DNA from: Obesumbacterium proteus
Lineage (GTDB): Bacteria > Pseudomonadota > Gammaproteobacteria > Enterobacterales > Enterobacteriaceae
Direction: 5' to 3'
DNA: 64,000 nucleotides
Assembly (NCBI RefSeq): GCF_001586165.1
Contig: NZ_CP014608.1
Location: 3,782,001 to 3,846,000, forward strand
A program made the translations under genes and the position numbers. The notes below the pieces were generated by a model. The model was not told where the DNA came from. It searched no databases and worked only from the letters and a program-made list of their open reading frames with translations. Positions 32,524-42,325 of the stretch are shown here, piece after piece; the first letter of the stretch is position 1; each line of letters starts with the position of its first letter.

Positions 32524-34887
32524 TTAAAGGCTAAAGCTTGTGCACTGCACGCCGTTCACATACAGCTTACGCTGCTCGCTTTGTGGTAGACGGATAACGA
32601 TTTCCTTCCACGCTGGCTGATAATCACCTTTGCGGGTAAACGTAACGTCTATGCGTTGGTTATCGGAAGCAATCTCCCAGCTAAGCCACAGCGCCTGCCC
32701 TTCTCGCCAAGCATAGGTTTCACCATCGTCGTCAAATAGCATGCCGCGATCGCAACCTTTACCCATCGGCGGGAACAGCATCAGTTCACGAGAATCATCT
32801 GCGGCAGCATCGACAAATGCGGTACGTCCTGACAGCGGCAACATCGCCCCAGCACGCACGATCAGCGGCAAGCGCTCTAATGGAGCGTCTACGGTGATTG
32901 TCTGACCGCCGCTGAACCATTGTCCGGTGTAAAAATCATACCAGCCGCTTTCGTTGGCAGGCAGATAGATTTCACGCTGACGCTGTCCTTGCTCCACCAC
33001 GCTCGCCACCAGCAGATCTTTACCCAACATAAAATCGTCGGTTTCTGCGAAGGTCGCCGCATCATTTTCATGATCGAGGAAGGTCGGACGCAGCATCGGC
33101 TCATCGTTTTCACTCGCCTGCCACAGCAAGGTATAGAAATACGGCAGCAGGCGATAACGCAGCACGATGGCATCACGAATGGCTGGCGTCACCGCCGGAT
33201 ACATCCACGGTTCATTTACCGTGTGATCGTCGTTCCACGAGTGAATGGTAAAGCGTGGGTGCATCACGCCGTTTTGAACCCAGCGAACAAGCAGCTCGGC
33301 ATCTGGTTTGTCGCCTGAGAACCCACCAACGTCATGACCCACATTATATAAGCCAGACAGACTCATCCCCACGCCCATTCGCGTGTTGTAACGCAAAGTC
33401 TGCCAGCTTGTCCGGTTGTCGCCGCTCCACGTTTGGACATAGCGCTGCATACCTGCGCAGCCAGAACGTGAAATCAGATATGGTCGCTTATTTGGGGTGA
33501 AACGCTGCTGCGCTTCTAAAGAAGCACGCATCATCAGCAACGGCATCACCGGCCGGATCTGTTTAATCGCAATTTCTTGGCCAAAACCATGACAGCGTGC
33601 TTCGCCGTCCCATACTTCATATTCGTTATTATCGTTCCACGTCGAGCCAATACCCATTTCTAACAGCTGCTGGGTAACGTTGTCTTGCCACCACTTCACC
33701 GCGGCTGGGTTAGTGAAATCAAGATGGGAACCTTCGTCATCCCAGAACACCGAGCGCTCAGCACAGTCCGCTTCTGAATCACGGATGAATAACCCCTGCT
33801 GCGCCACTTCCTGATACTTAGGGTGATCCTGTAACAAACAGGGTTTGATGTTCGCTGCCAGTTTGATCCCCGCGTCGAGGAAAGCCTGCGACATCACCTT
33901 TGGCTGAGGCACTTTGTCGTAGTTCCAGTTGAATACATAGCGCTTGTTGTTAATCGAGGTGTAACCCGACGACAGTTGGAATGAGTCGCACGGAATATCG
34001 TGCTCACGACACAGCTCGATAAACTTCATCAGCTGATTTTGCGCATCCGGTGCATCGGTGTAATACATGGTTGAGCCGCTATAACCGAGGCTCCATTTTG
34101 GCCCAAAAAATGTTTTACCGGTCAGTCGCACAAAGGCTTTAGTGACATCCAGAACCTTTGGCCCAACAAACATGTAATAGTCTAAGTCACCCGCTTCCGC
34201 TTGATAGCGGCGATAGGCTAAATGGTAGTTATCCAGCTCATTGCCCAAGTCCAGCATGGTGCTGGTAAGGTTGTCATAAAACAGGCCGAAGCTAACGTCT
34301 TCTTTGCGCGTAATCGTGAACGGGATGTGCTTATACAGCGGATCGGTTGACGCCGCGTTATAGCCCATCGCATCCAAATTGCGCATTTCGTAGCGTCCAC
34401 CGGTACGGTTAAGATCGCCTGCTTTTTCCCCCAGACCGTAGTAGCTTTCGGTTGGGAAACGACGCTGATAATGGGCAACGCCATCACCGTGCGCATTCAG
34501 CAAATAAGCGCTGGTTGGACGGTCTGCCGCCAACGGCAGCCACTCACCGGCCTCGTTACAATATTCCCACTCTAACCACAGCGGCTGATGTACCGTGACC
34601 CGCATTTTGTCGGTGCTGATACACAGTTCGGTATCACGCTGTACCAGCTCAAAAGTAGGTCGGGTGAAACCCTCGGTGCTTTCACGGTCACGCCCCTCCC
34701 ACGGCACATCCGTTTGTGTTGCGATACTCCAAGTGCGGTTCAGCGCCAGTTCACCGCGCTGTTTTATCAGCACACGAAACAGCCCTGATTCTAAGATATA
34801 GATGCGGAATAAATGCTGACCATCGACTTTTAACTCAACGTGATCGGCTGCTTGGCGATTTAGAATCCAGTTTTTCAACGTTTTCAT
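32524..34887 (-). CDS. GH31 family alpha-glycosidase (alpha-glucosidase/alpha-xylosidase type)
   Basis: The 787-residue product shows glycoside hydrolase family 31 features: FPTESYYGLGEKAGDLNRTG, FFGPKWSLGYSGSTMYYTD, and a nucleophile motif STWNDNNEYEVWDG. The acid/base is in WSGDNRTSWQTLRY, followed by GGFSGDKPDAELLVRWVQNGVMHPRFTIHSW. It has no signal peptide, so it acts in the cytoplasm on an imported alpha-glycoside, probably brought in by the MFS transporter encoded 28 bp upstream. The exact sugar is not evident. The start is ATG 34887; the preceding 24 codons lie in the intergenic gap. Confidence 0.87.
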   Translation of the reverse strand: MKTLKNWILNRQAADHVELKVDGQHLFRIYILESGLFRVLIKQRGELALNRTWSIATQTDVPWEGRDRESTEGFTRPTFELVQRDTELCISTDKMRVTVHQPLWLEWEYCNEAGEWLPLAADRPTSAYLLNAHGDGVAHYQRRFPTESYYGLGEKAGDLNRTGGRYEMRNLDAMGYNAASTDPLYKHIPFTITRKEDVSFGLFYDNLTSTMLDLGNELDNYHLAYRRYQAEAGDLDYYMFVGPKVLDVTKAFVRLTGKTFFGPKWSLGYSGSTMYYTDAPDAQNQLMKFIELCREHDIPCDSFQLSSGYTSINNKRYVFNWNYDKVPQPKVMSQAFLDAGIKLAANIKPCLLQDHPKYQEVAQQGLFIRDSEADCAERSVFWDDEGSHLDFTNPAAVKWWQDNVTQQLLEMGIGSTWNDNNEYEVWDGEARCHGFGQEIAIKQIRPVMPLLMMRASLEAQQRFTPNKRPYLISRSGCAGMQRYVQTWSGDNRTSWQTLRYNTRMGVGMSLSGLYNVGHDVGGFSGDKPDAELLVRWVQNGVMHPRFTIHSWNDDHTVNEPWMYPAVTPAIRDAIVLRYRLLPYFYTLLWQASENDEPMLRPTFLDHENDAATFAETDDFMLGKDLLVASVVEQGQRQREIYLPANESGWYDFYTGQWFSGGQTITVDAPLERLPLIVRAGAMLPLSGRTAFVDAAADDSRELMLFPPMGKGCDRGMLFDDDGETYAWREGQALWLSWEIASDNQRIDVTFTRKGDYQPAWKEIVIRLPQSEQRKLYVNGVQCTSFSL

Positions 34888-34915
34888 TCTGTTATTCTTC
34901 CAAAAATTTAAAGGA

Positions 34916-36223
34916 TCAGGCCTGACGCGGCTTCTGGCGGCGTTCGGCAATAAAAGCAATCAGGAATACGGCGCCAATCAGGTCAAAGAAGCCCATGGCG
35001 ATAAATAGCGGGTTGTAGCCGATTTTGTCAGCGGTCACGCCAATCAGCAGTGAGAACAGGAAACTGGCGATCCACGCAAAGGAACCACGCATCCCGTTCA
35101 CGGTAGCCATTTGGCCTTTATTGAATGATTCAACCACCAAGGCGCTCAACATGCAGGAGATCACCTGATGACCAAAGCCGCCAACGGAAATCAACGCAAT
35201 GGTGATGTAGGGGTCTTGAGTAATCGCCACCAATGCCAGTGAGATCATCAGGAATGCGCCAGTGACCGAACTGGCTACGATAGAGTTGACGCGAGAAGTG
35301 CCAAAGACTTTGGCGTAAATCCGAGTGAGATATCCGCTGGCTACGCTGCCTAAATCCGCGGCCAAAAACGGTAGCCAAGCAAACATCGCAATCTGTTTAA
35401 GATCCATGCCGCGTTCGTTAGCTAAATAGAGCGGAACCCAAAAGCTCAGCACGGCCCATGCGGGTTCAGCCATAAATGCCGGAATGGCGATACCATAAAA
35501 GCGTTTATTTTTAGATACCGTGGCCAGTGCCTTCAGGAACGGCAGCTTAACCGGTGCAGGTTCGTTATCCTGCTTGATATATTCCAGCTCAGATTTGCTT
35601 AAATTCGGGTGTTGATCTGGATTGTGGTAGAACAGCCACCACAGCACGACCCACAGCATGGCCAGAACCCCAGAGAACATAAATGCGCCCTGCCAGCCAA
35701 ATGAAACATGAGCAACCACGATAATCGGTGGTGCGAGCATTGCGCCAATCGAAAACCCGACGCCAGCCCAGCCCGCTGCAATTGGGCGCTCTTTTTTCGG
35801 GAACCATTCACCGATAGTTTTGGCATTGGCTGGCGTTGCCGCAGCTTCCGCGCCACCCATAAAGAAGCGCAGGATCGCCAACTGCATCCAACTGCCCGCT
35901 CCCGCATGGAGCATGCACATCAACGCCCAAATCCCAGCACAAATCAGAAATCCAATCTTCAGGCCAATCACGTCGATCAGCCAGCCGCACAGCGGTTGGA
36001 AAACGGTATAGGCAATCTGAAAGGCCCCAACGATCCACGAATACTGCTCGGTAGTCATCCCTAGGCTGGTTTTCAGTTCTGGTGCCAAAATCCCTAGCGA
36101 GTTACGCGTAATGTAGTTGACCGTAACCCCCAGCAGGAACAGCGCCAACATCCACCAGCGTAGGTTTTTAATCTTGCGTTTTTCCTTTACAGCCACAGCC
36201 GGTTGATTCATATCAAGACTCAT
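34916..36223 (-). CDS. MFS transporter, anion:cation symporter (ExuT-like) type
   Basis: The 435-residue protein has twelve predicted membrane segments. It carries MFS motifs typical of the ACS group, which includes hexuronate, glucarate and phthalate transporters: VNYITRNSLGILAPELKTSLGM, FMGGAEAAATPANAKTIGEWFPKKERPIAAG and VASGYLTRIYAKV. It probably imports a sugar acid or glycoside that the downstream GH31 enzyme processes; that pairing is inference from operon structure. AGGGGA precedes ATG 36223. It diverges from the lacI-type gene. Confidence 0.85.
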   Translation of the reverse strand: MSLDMNQPAVAVKEKRKIKNLRWWMLALFLLGVTVNYITRNSLGILAPELKTSLGMTTEQYSWIVGAFQIAYTVFQPLCGWLIDVIGLKIGFLICAGIWALMCMLHAGAGSWMQLAILRFFMGGAEAAATPANAKTIGEWFPKKERPIAAGWAGVGFSIGAMLAPPIIVVAHVSFGWQGAFMFSGVLAMLWVVLWWLFYHNPDQHPNLSKSELEYIKQDNEPAPVKLPFLKALATVSKNKRFYGIAIPAFMAEPAWAVLSFWVPLYLANERGMDLKQIAMFAWLPFLAADLGSVASGYLTRIYAKVFGTSRVNSIVASSVTGAFLMISLALVAITQDPYITIALISVGGFGHQVISCMLSALVVESFNKGQMATVNGMRGSFAWIASFLFSLLIGVTADKIGYNPLFIAMGFFDLIGAVFLIAFIAERRQKPRQA

Positions 36224-36382
36224 GGTGATCCCCTGGTCGCAGTAGCAATACGCTGTCGGCTAAACACATTGTTGGTATAGAGCTTTTTGAAATGTGTCTT
36301 ACCAATGAGAATATCGCTATTTATGACTATATATTTGATTTTTAATTTAATTATCCATTTTTGTGACCAAGATAACGCTTGT

Positions 36383-36398
36383 AATTGGTCGACCAATT
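36383..36398. promoter_or_regulatory. Palindromic operator for the divergent LacI-type regulator
   Basis: AATTGGTCGACCAATT is a perfect 16-bp palindrome with a central CG, the usual form of LacI/GalR-family operators. It lies 160 bp from the transporter start and 158 bp from the regulator start, so it could control both. Confidence 0.7.
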
Positions 36399-36555
36399 GA
36401 GAGTAAAGAAGTTAAAAACGTGGGGATACGCACTTTTTTGCAAGGATTTTCATGCGACTCTTAGAATTCACTGTTTTCGGTCAAGAACTCCCGCTGCGTG
36501 GTGATTATTGGCTTATGAAAATTTTGTCATTTTCGAATTTGAACGAGATCACAAA

Positions 36556-37626
36556 ATGAACGGAAAGCTAAAAATCCGCGAAATCGCCGCTCAAACGGGG
36601 CTTTCTATCAGCACGGTATCGCGCGTTCTGTCCGGAAAATCGAATACCAGTGAAGCGGCTAAACAGCGAGTTTTAGCCTCGGCGCGCCAGCAGGGTGTCT
36701 TGGATGAAATCTCAACGGGGAGAATGCTGCTTAACGGGCTGGTCGTGTTTGCCCCTCAGCGCGCATTTGACGTGCGGTCTGACATCTTTTACTACAAGGT
36801 GATCCAGGGGATTGCTCAAGCGTTAGAGCCCCACGAGGTTCGGCTGCGCTATTGCTGTTTGGAAGAAAATGACAGCGATGTCTCCCTCTTCCTACAAAAA
36901 ATGAACGAACCCGCCACCGAGGCCGCGATGCTGATTGGCATTGACGATCCCTATATCCACTCTCTCGCCGCAGACTTAGGCAAGCCTTGTATTCTGATCA
37001 ACTGTCGCGATCGCAAAATGCGTCTGCCCGGTATCGCGCCCGATCACCAAACCATCGGCGAATTCTCTGCAAACTATCTTTTTGAGCAGGGGCATCGCCA
37101 CGTTTTGCATTTGCTTTGTCTTCGTCGCTATACCATGGAACTGCGCTTGGCCGGTATTCGCGAAGCCTATCAAGCACATAATCTTCCTTTTAACAGCGAC
37201 GATGCCCTGCTCACCGCACCCAGTTTTGGCGCCGCAGATGCAGAGCTCGCCGTGGCTCAGTTTCTTGAACATTGTCCTGCCGAACATCGTCCAACCGCCA
37301 TTCTCGCCGGAGGAGACTATATGGCGGTCGGCGCCGTCAATGCCCTCTTAAAAGCAGGACTGCGAGTACCTCAGGATATTTCCGTGATGAGCATGGACGG
37401 ATTCAATCTGGCGGCCATCCACGATATTCCGCTCACTTCGGTTCACGTCCCCAGAGACGAGTTGGGTGAAGAGGCGGTACGCATGCTGCAACGGCGACTC
37501 ATGCAGCCAAACACACCGTTAGGCAATTTATTGTTGAACGGAACGCTAGTGGCACGCGACTCGGTTCGGCGCGTTCGAACCAGCCAAAATCAGGCATTGG
37601 TGCAGAAAGACGGGGTTTACGGTTAA
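36556..37626 (+). CDS. LacI-family transcriptional repressor of the GH31/MFS operon
   Basis: The 356-residue product begins with a LacI helix-turn-helix (KIREIAAQTGLSISTVSRVLSGKSNTS) and hinge, followed by a periplasmic-binding-like sugar domain. The C-terminal part shows PTAILAGGDYMAVGAVNALLKAGLRVPQDISVMSMDGF, typical of the family. The ATG at 36556 places the helix-turn-helix close to the N-terminus; the longer frame from 36508 does not fit. The divergent MFS-GH31 pair and the palindrome between them suggest local, sugar-responsive control. Confidence 0.88.
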   Translation: MNGKLKIREIAAQTGLSISTVSRVLSGKSNTSEAAKQRVLASARQQGVLDEISTGRMLLNGLVVFAPQRAFDVRSDIFYYKVIQGIAQALEPHEVRLRYCCLEENDSDVSLFLQKMNEPATEAAMLIGIDDPYIHSLAADLGKPCILINCRDRKMRLPGIAPDHQTIGEFSANYLFEQGHRHVLHLLCLRRYTMELRLAGIREAYQAHNLPFNSDDALLTAPSFGAADAELAVAQFLEHCPAEHRPTAILAGGDYMAVGAVNALLKAGLRVPQDISVMSMDGFNLAAIHDIPLTSVHVPRDELGEEAVRMLQRRLMQPNTPLGNLLLNGTLVARDSVRRVRTSQNQALVQKDGVYG

Positions 37627-37767
37627 AAGCGCCCCGCTCGGCCTTGAGTTTATTCACTATTATTTGAAGTTCCACCTTAAATATGAAGGGTGTGCTAATA
37701 CAGCCTGTGGCAAACTGTCCGCACTTCCATTCGCTGCTTAGCAGCTAAATACGAGAGAAATTCCGCG

Positions 37768-40086
37768 ATGAAATGGCTTTGCTCGCTCAGTCTGGTCGCA
37801 GGACTGATTGCAACTACTCTGTCTCCTGTTCATGCAGACACAACTCAACCCGTTCACCCTATGGTGAAACCGCAATCCACACAGGCGCGTGATGCTTTCG
37901 TAACCGATCTACTGAGCAAAATGACGCTGGATGAAAAAATAGGCCAAATGCGCCTGATCAGCGTGGGGCCAGATAATCCTAAAGAAGCCATTCGCGAGAT
38001 GATCAAACAGGGTCAGGTCGGGGCTATTTTCAACACCGTAACTCGCCAAGACATCCGTAAAATGCAGGATCAGGCTATGCAGCTTAGCCGCCTGAAAATC
38101 CCTCTGTTCTTCGCCTATGACGTGGTTCACGGTCAGCGCACCGTTTTCCCTATTAGCCTCGGTTTAGCATCAAGTTGGGATCGTAATGCGGTCACCACCG
38201 TTGGGCGTATTTCCGCTTATGAAGCCAGCGAAGATGGGCTAAACATGACGTGGGCACCAATGGTCGATATCACCCGCGATCCACGCTGGGGCCGCACCTC
38301 TGAGGGCTTTGGTGAAGACACCTATTTGACCTCCGAAATGGGCCGTTTGATGGTTGAAGCCATGCAGGGTAAAAACCCAGCCGATCGCAACTCGGTCATG
38401 ACCAGCGTGAAACACTTCGCCGCCTATGGCGCAGTGGAAGGCGGACGTGATTACAACAGCGTGGACATGAGCCCGCAGCGTTTGTTCCAAGATTACATGC
38501 CGCCGTATAAAGCCGCACTCGACGCGGGCAGCGGCGGCGTCATGGTATCGCTCAATTCCATTAACGGCACACCGGCAACGTCTAACAGTTGGTTATTAAA
38601 AGACGTGCTGCGCGACGAATGGAATTTTAAAGGCATCACCATCAGCGATCACGGTGCGATCAAAGAGCTGATTAAGCACGGCGTTGCCAGCGATCCTGAA
38701 GATGCGGTTCGCGTGGCGGTGAAATCCGGCATCGACATGAGTATGAGCGATGAGTATTACAGCAAATACCTACCCGGCTTGGTCAAAAGCGGGCGCGTGA
38801 GCGAAAAAGAAGTCGATGACGCAGCGCGCCATGTTCTAAACGTGAAATATGATATGGGTCTATTCACCAATGCTTACAGCCATTTAGGGCCTGTCGGTTC
38901 AGATCCTGTCGATACTAACGCAGAAAGCCGTTTGCATCGTCCTGAAGCCCGCAGCGTGGCGCGTGAAAGCATGGTGCTACTGAAAAATCGTCTGGATACC
39001 CTACCGTTGAAAAAATCCGGCACTATCGCGCTGATTGGCCCTCTAGCCGACAGCAAGCGTGATGTGATGGGCAGCTGGTCTGCGGCGGGAGTGGTTGATC
39101 AGTCCATTACCGTCTTGCAAGGCCTGCGCAATGCGGTCGGTAACAATGCACAAATTTTATATGCCAAGGGTGCCAACGTTTCGAACGATCCGGGGATTAC
39201 TGATTTTCTGAATCTGTATGAAAAAGCCGTGAGCGTCGATACCCGAACGCCGCAGGCCATGATTGATGAAGCGGTGGCTACGGCTAAAAAATCGGATGTT
39301 ATCGTCGCCGTCGTGGGTGAAGCTCAGGGGATGGCGCACGAAGCATCGAGCCGCAGCGATATCACCATCCCACAAAGCCAACGCGATCTGATTGCCGCAC
39401 TGAAGCAAACGGGTAAGCCGTTGGTACTGGTGCTGATGAATGGCCGCCCACTGGCGCTTGAGAAAGAAGATCAGCAGGCCGATGCTATTTTAGAAAGTTG
39501 GTTCTCAGGCACCGAAGGCGGTAACGCCATCGCTGACGTGCTGTTTGGTGATTACAACCCATCGGGCAAATTGCCAATGTCCTTCCCGCGTTCCGTAGGT
39601 CAGATCCCGATTTACTACAGCCACTTGAATACCGGTCGCCCGTATAATCCTGAAAAACCAGAGAAATATACATCTCATTATTATGATGCCGCCAACGGCC
39701 CGCTTTATCCGTTTGGCTATGGTCTGAGCTACACCACTTTCAGCGTGTCCGATGTGAAAATGTCGAGCCCAGTGATGAAGCGTGACGGCAGCTTAACCGC
39801 CAGCGTCACGGTAAAAAACACCGGCAAACGTGAAGGCGCAACCGTAGTGCAGCTCTATCTACAGGATAAAACGGCGTCGATGAGTCGCCCTGTTAAAGAG
39901 CTCAAAGGCTTTGAGAAAATCACGCTTAAATCTGGCGAACAAAAGACCATCAGCTTTAAAATTGATGCCGACCAGCTGAAGTTCTGGAATGCATCGATGA
40001 AATATGTGTCAGAACCGGGAAAATTTAATGTGTTCATTGGCCTCGATTCACAGCGCGTGAATCAAGGTGAGTTTGAGTTACTTTAA
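37768..40086 (+). CDS. bglX: Periplasmic beta-glucosidase BglX (GH3)
   Basis: The 772-residue protein has a signal peptide (about residues 1-23, ending VHA) and the three-domain GH3 layout. The nucleophile is Asp in GITISDHGAIKEL, and the TIM barrel includes TRDPRWGRTSEGFGEDTYL and KHFAAYGAVEGGRDYN. The second domain has LIGPLADSKRDVMGSW and the C-terminal fibronectin-III-like domain begins near GLSYTTFSVSDV. It cleaves beta-linked glucosides such as gentiobiose or cellobiose in the periplasm. It is about the length of E. coli BglX (765) and stands alone. Confidence 0.94.
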   Translation: MKWLCSLSLVAGLIATTLSPVHADTTQPVHPMVKPQSTQARDAFVTDLLSKMTLDEKIGQMRLISVGPDNPKEAIREMIKQGQVGAIFNTVTRQDIRKMQDQAMQLSRLKIPLFFAYDVVHGQRTVFPISLGLASSWDRNAVTTVGRISAYEASEDGLNMTWAPMVDITRDPRWGRTSEGFGEDTYLTSEMGRLMVEAMQGKNPADRNSVMTSVKHFAAYGAVEGGRDYNSVDMSPQRLFQDYMPPYKAALDAGSGGVMVSLNSINGTPATSNSWLLKDVLRDEWNFKGITISDHGAIKELIKHGVASDPEDAVRVAVKSGIDMSMSDEYYSKYLPGLVKSGRVSEKEVDDAARHVLNVKYDMGLFTNAYSHLGPVGSDPVDTNAESRLHRPEARSVARESMVLLKNRLDTLPLKKSGTIALIGPLADSKRDVMGSWSAAGVVDQSITVLQGLRNAVGNNAQILYAKGANVSNDPGITDFLNLYEKAVSVDTRTPQAMIDEAVATAKKSDVIVAVVGEAQGMAHEASSRSDITIPQSQRDLIAALKQTGKPLVLVLMNGRPLALEKEDQQADAILESWFSGTEGGNAIADVLFGDYNPSGKLPMSFPRSVGQIPIYYSHLNTGRPYNPEKPEKYTSHYYDAANGPLYPFGYGLSYTTFSVSDVKMSSPVMKRDGSLTASVTVKNTGKREGATVVQLYLQDKTASMSRPVKELKGFEKITLKSGEQKTISFKIDADQLKFWNASMKYVSEPGKFNVFIGLDSQRVNQGEFELL

Positions 40087-40109
40087 ATATTCTGGTTAAT
40101 TCCCTCTTT

Positions 40110-40136
40110 AAGCCTCCTTCTTTCACGGGGAGGCTT
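40110..40136 (+). terminator. Hairpin after bglX
   Basis: AAGCCTCC/GGAGGCTT forms an 8-bp stem 23 bp after the bglX stop but lacks a T-run, so it is a weak terminator or a palindromic repeat. The gap up to 40332 otherwise shows no gene. Confidence 0.4.
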
Positions 40137-40332
40137 AACTCCCCTCTTCGCAAATGTATTTTTTTTATATAGTCTGATACTAATACCGCACGAAAATACA
40201 TTGATTGAAATTTACTGACATTACCCGATGTAAGTTAACCTTTATAAACTGGCATTATTTCGCCTGCGGCTCATACTGGTATTCAGTAAGTTATCGCTAA
40301 ATAAATACATCGCGAATTAAGGTAGAAATATC

Positions 40333-40491
40333 ATGCCTAATAAAATTATCACGTGGGTCATTATGTTTGGTTTTAGCCTGTCGCTGGCGCTATTGGCTAA
40401 TATGCTGGGAGAAACCAATATATGGGCAATTCTGAGTATTTTTACCGTTACGTATTTTGTTTGCGACATCACCCTCAGCGTAATGGAATAA
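40333..40491 (+). CDS. Small membrane protein (52 residues), unknown function
   Basis: The frame starts MPNKIITWVIMFGFSLSLALL and ends with SVME. It has two predicted hydrophobic segments, about residues 6-24 and 31-50, joined by a NMLGETN turn, as in small inner-membrane hairpin proteins. AAGG lies about 10 nt before the ATG. I do not recognise the family. Codon use looks normal for the region. It lies between bglX and the convergent peptide-binding protein gene, with no operon partner. Confidence 0.55.
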   Translation: MPNKIITWVIMFGFSLSLALLANMLGETNIWAILSIFTVTYFVCDITLSVME

Positions 40492-40557
40492 CTCATAGAT
40501 ATTACTCATGCCCCGACGTATACATGTTCCCCACGTCTGAGGCATAAATAATTTACC

Positions 40558-42165
40558 TTAATGCGCAATAATATACAGCTCTTTGCTATACACATAATCC
40601 TGCGGGTTATGGGTGGGGAAACCACCAACGTATGGCTTTAGTAGTTTAATCAGCGGTTGATAGTAGATTGGAATAATCGGCGCTTGTTGATTGATTCGCA
40701 CTTCAGCCTGTGAATATAAAACATTGCGCATAACGGGATCGGAAACGCTCTCCGCCTGCTTCAATAGCCGATCATATTCGGCATCGCTCCAATGTCCTAC
40801 GTTTTCCACACTGGTGGACTGTAGCGTATTTAAAAACGTAGAAGGCTCATTATAGGTTGCATCCCAAGACTGACGTGACAGCATAAAATCCCCTGCCCTG
40901 CGCGCGTCTAAATAGGTCTTCCATTCCATATTGCGTAGCGTCACCTGCGCTCCTAGCAACTTCTTCCATTGTGAAGAAAGTGCGATAGCGGTTTTTTCGT
41001 GCAGGTCATATTTGTTGTAAAACAGCTCAAATTTTAACGGATGCTGTTCGTCGTAGCCCGCCTGATGCAGTAATCCTTTGGCTAAAACAACGCGCTGAGC
41101 TAACGGTTCGTTTAATTCATCAAGGACCGGAGACTTAAAATCAGCAACCTGAGGCGGGGTTAGCGTACTGGCCGGTTCACGTTGGCCTAAAACTTTATGG
41201 GCTATCAGATCGCGATCCACCGTGAGGTATAAAGCACGACGCACGCGAACATCATCAAACGGCGCTCGTGTGGTATTGAAATTATAATATTCGGTGTTTA
41301 GACGAGGAATAATATGTAATTCATTCGGCATGGTTTGCTGAATATGTTTAATCTGCTCAGCGGGTACCCAGGTGAGATCTAAATCACCGGCGCGATATCG
41401 GTTGTAACCAGAAACCGCATTGTCGACCACTAAATACTCAACCTGCTTTAATACCGTTTCTGAACGATTCCAATATTGAGGATTTTGTTTGGCAACAATT
41501 TTTTCATTCACTATGCGTTTAGCCAATACCAAGGCACCGTTAGACACCATATGTTCCGGCTGAGTCCAGCGCTCTCCCCATTGCGTAACCACCGCATGTG
41601 GAACCGGAAACGTTGTAGGCCACGCTAACATCGAAATAAACCACGGCGTCGGTTGTTCTAGCTGCACACGCAAGGTTCGTGCATCTAATGCTTGTACGCC
41701 CAGCGTTTGCGGTTTCATTTTCCCATTCACAATTTGCGCCGCATTAACCACATGTCCGGCGGCAAAATAGTTGGCAAATGGGCTCGCCGTAGCGGGATCA
41801 ACCGCACGCTGCCACGCAAAAACAAAATCATCGGCGGTCAATGCAGAGCCATCTGACCAACGCAGGTTTTTGCGCAACGTAAAATCTATCTGCTTACCGT
41901 TCGCGCTCACTTTCCAGCTTTCGGCCTGCGCGGGTTGCACCTTGCCATTGCCATCCAACCACACTAGCCCTTCAAACAGATCGAGAACGATCTGCGCGGC
42001 GGTGTTTTCTTCAATTTTTTGTGGGTCGAGCGTAGCGGGTTCCGCATGGTTGTTGTAACGGAAAATTTGTTGGGGATCGAGTGACGTTCCTGCGGGGATT
42101 TGAGCAGCATATAACGGTGCCACGCTTATCAGGCTGACCAGCCATAATGGCGACAATTTTTTCAT
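40558..42165 (-). CDS. Periplasmic oligopeptide/murein peptide-binding protein (OppA/MppA family)
   Basis: The 535-residue product has a signal peptide (about residues 1-20, ending LYA-A). The SBP_bac_5 fold is shown by FRYNNHAEPATLDPQKIEENTA, LRWSDGSALTADDFVFAWQRAVDP, NTEYYNFNTTRAPFDDVRVRRALYLTVDR and PIIPIYYQPLIKLLKPYVGG. No permease or ATPase genes lie next to it, so like E. coli MppA it probably delivers peptides, possibly the murein tripeptide, to a transporter encoded elsewhere. I do not separate MppA from OppA with certainty. Confidence 0.85.
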   Translation of the reverse strand: MKKLSPLWLVSLISVAPLYAAQIPAGTSLDPQQIFRYNNHAEPATLDPQKIEENTAAQIVLDLFEGLVWLDGNGKVQPAQAESWKVSANGKQIDFTLRKNLRWSDGSALTADDFVFAWQRAVDPATASPFANYFAAGHVVNAAQIVNGKMKPQTLGVQALDARTLRVQLEQPTPWFISMLAWPTTFPVPHAVVTQWGERWTQPEHMVSNGALVLAKRIVNEKIVAKQNPQYWNRSETVLKQVEYLVVDNAVSGYNRYRAGDLDLTWVPAEQIKHIQQTMPNELHIIPRLNTEYYNFNTTRAPFDDVRVRRALYLTVDRDLIAHKVLGQREPASTLTPPQVADFKSPVLDELNEPLAQRVVLAKGLLHQAGYDEQHPLKFELFYNKYDLHEKTAIALSSQWKKLLGAQVTLRNMEWKTYLDARRAGDFMLSRQSWDATYNEPSTFLNTLQSTSVENVGHWSDAEYDRLLKQAESVSDPVMRNVLYSQAEVRINQQAPIIPIYYQPLIKLLKPYVGGFPTHNPQDYVYSKELYIIAH

Positions 42166-42278
42166 GATATTCCCTTTTCAATGCGTGAGTGCGCGTACCT
42201 TACGCCCGCCGACTACCGATTGCTGTGTGGGATCTCGCGAAAAATGTTTTTTGGCCTTGTGTCTCAACGTCGTGGATA

Positions 42279-42310
42279 AAAAAATCCAGCCATATTTCTT
42301 GGCTGGATTT
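42279..42310 (-). terminator. Terminator after the MATE gene
   Basis: On the minus strand AAATCCAGCCA pairs with TGGCTGGATTT and is followed by a T-rich run, 16 bp past the MATE stop. It ends the marR-MATE operon. Confidence 0.8.
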
Positions 42311-42325
42311 CACTCACTCATTCAT

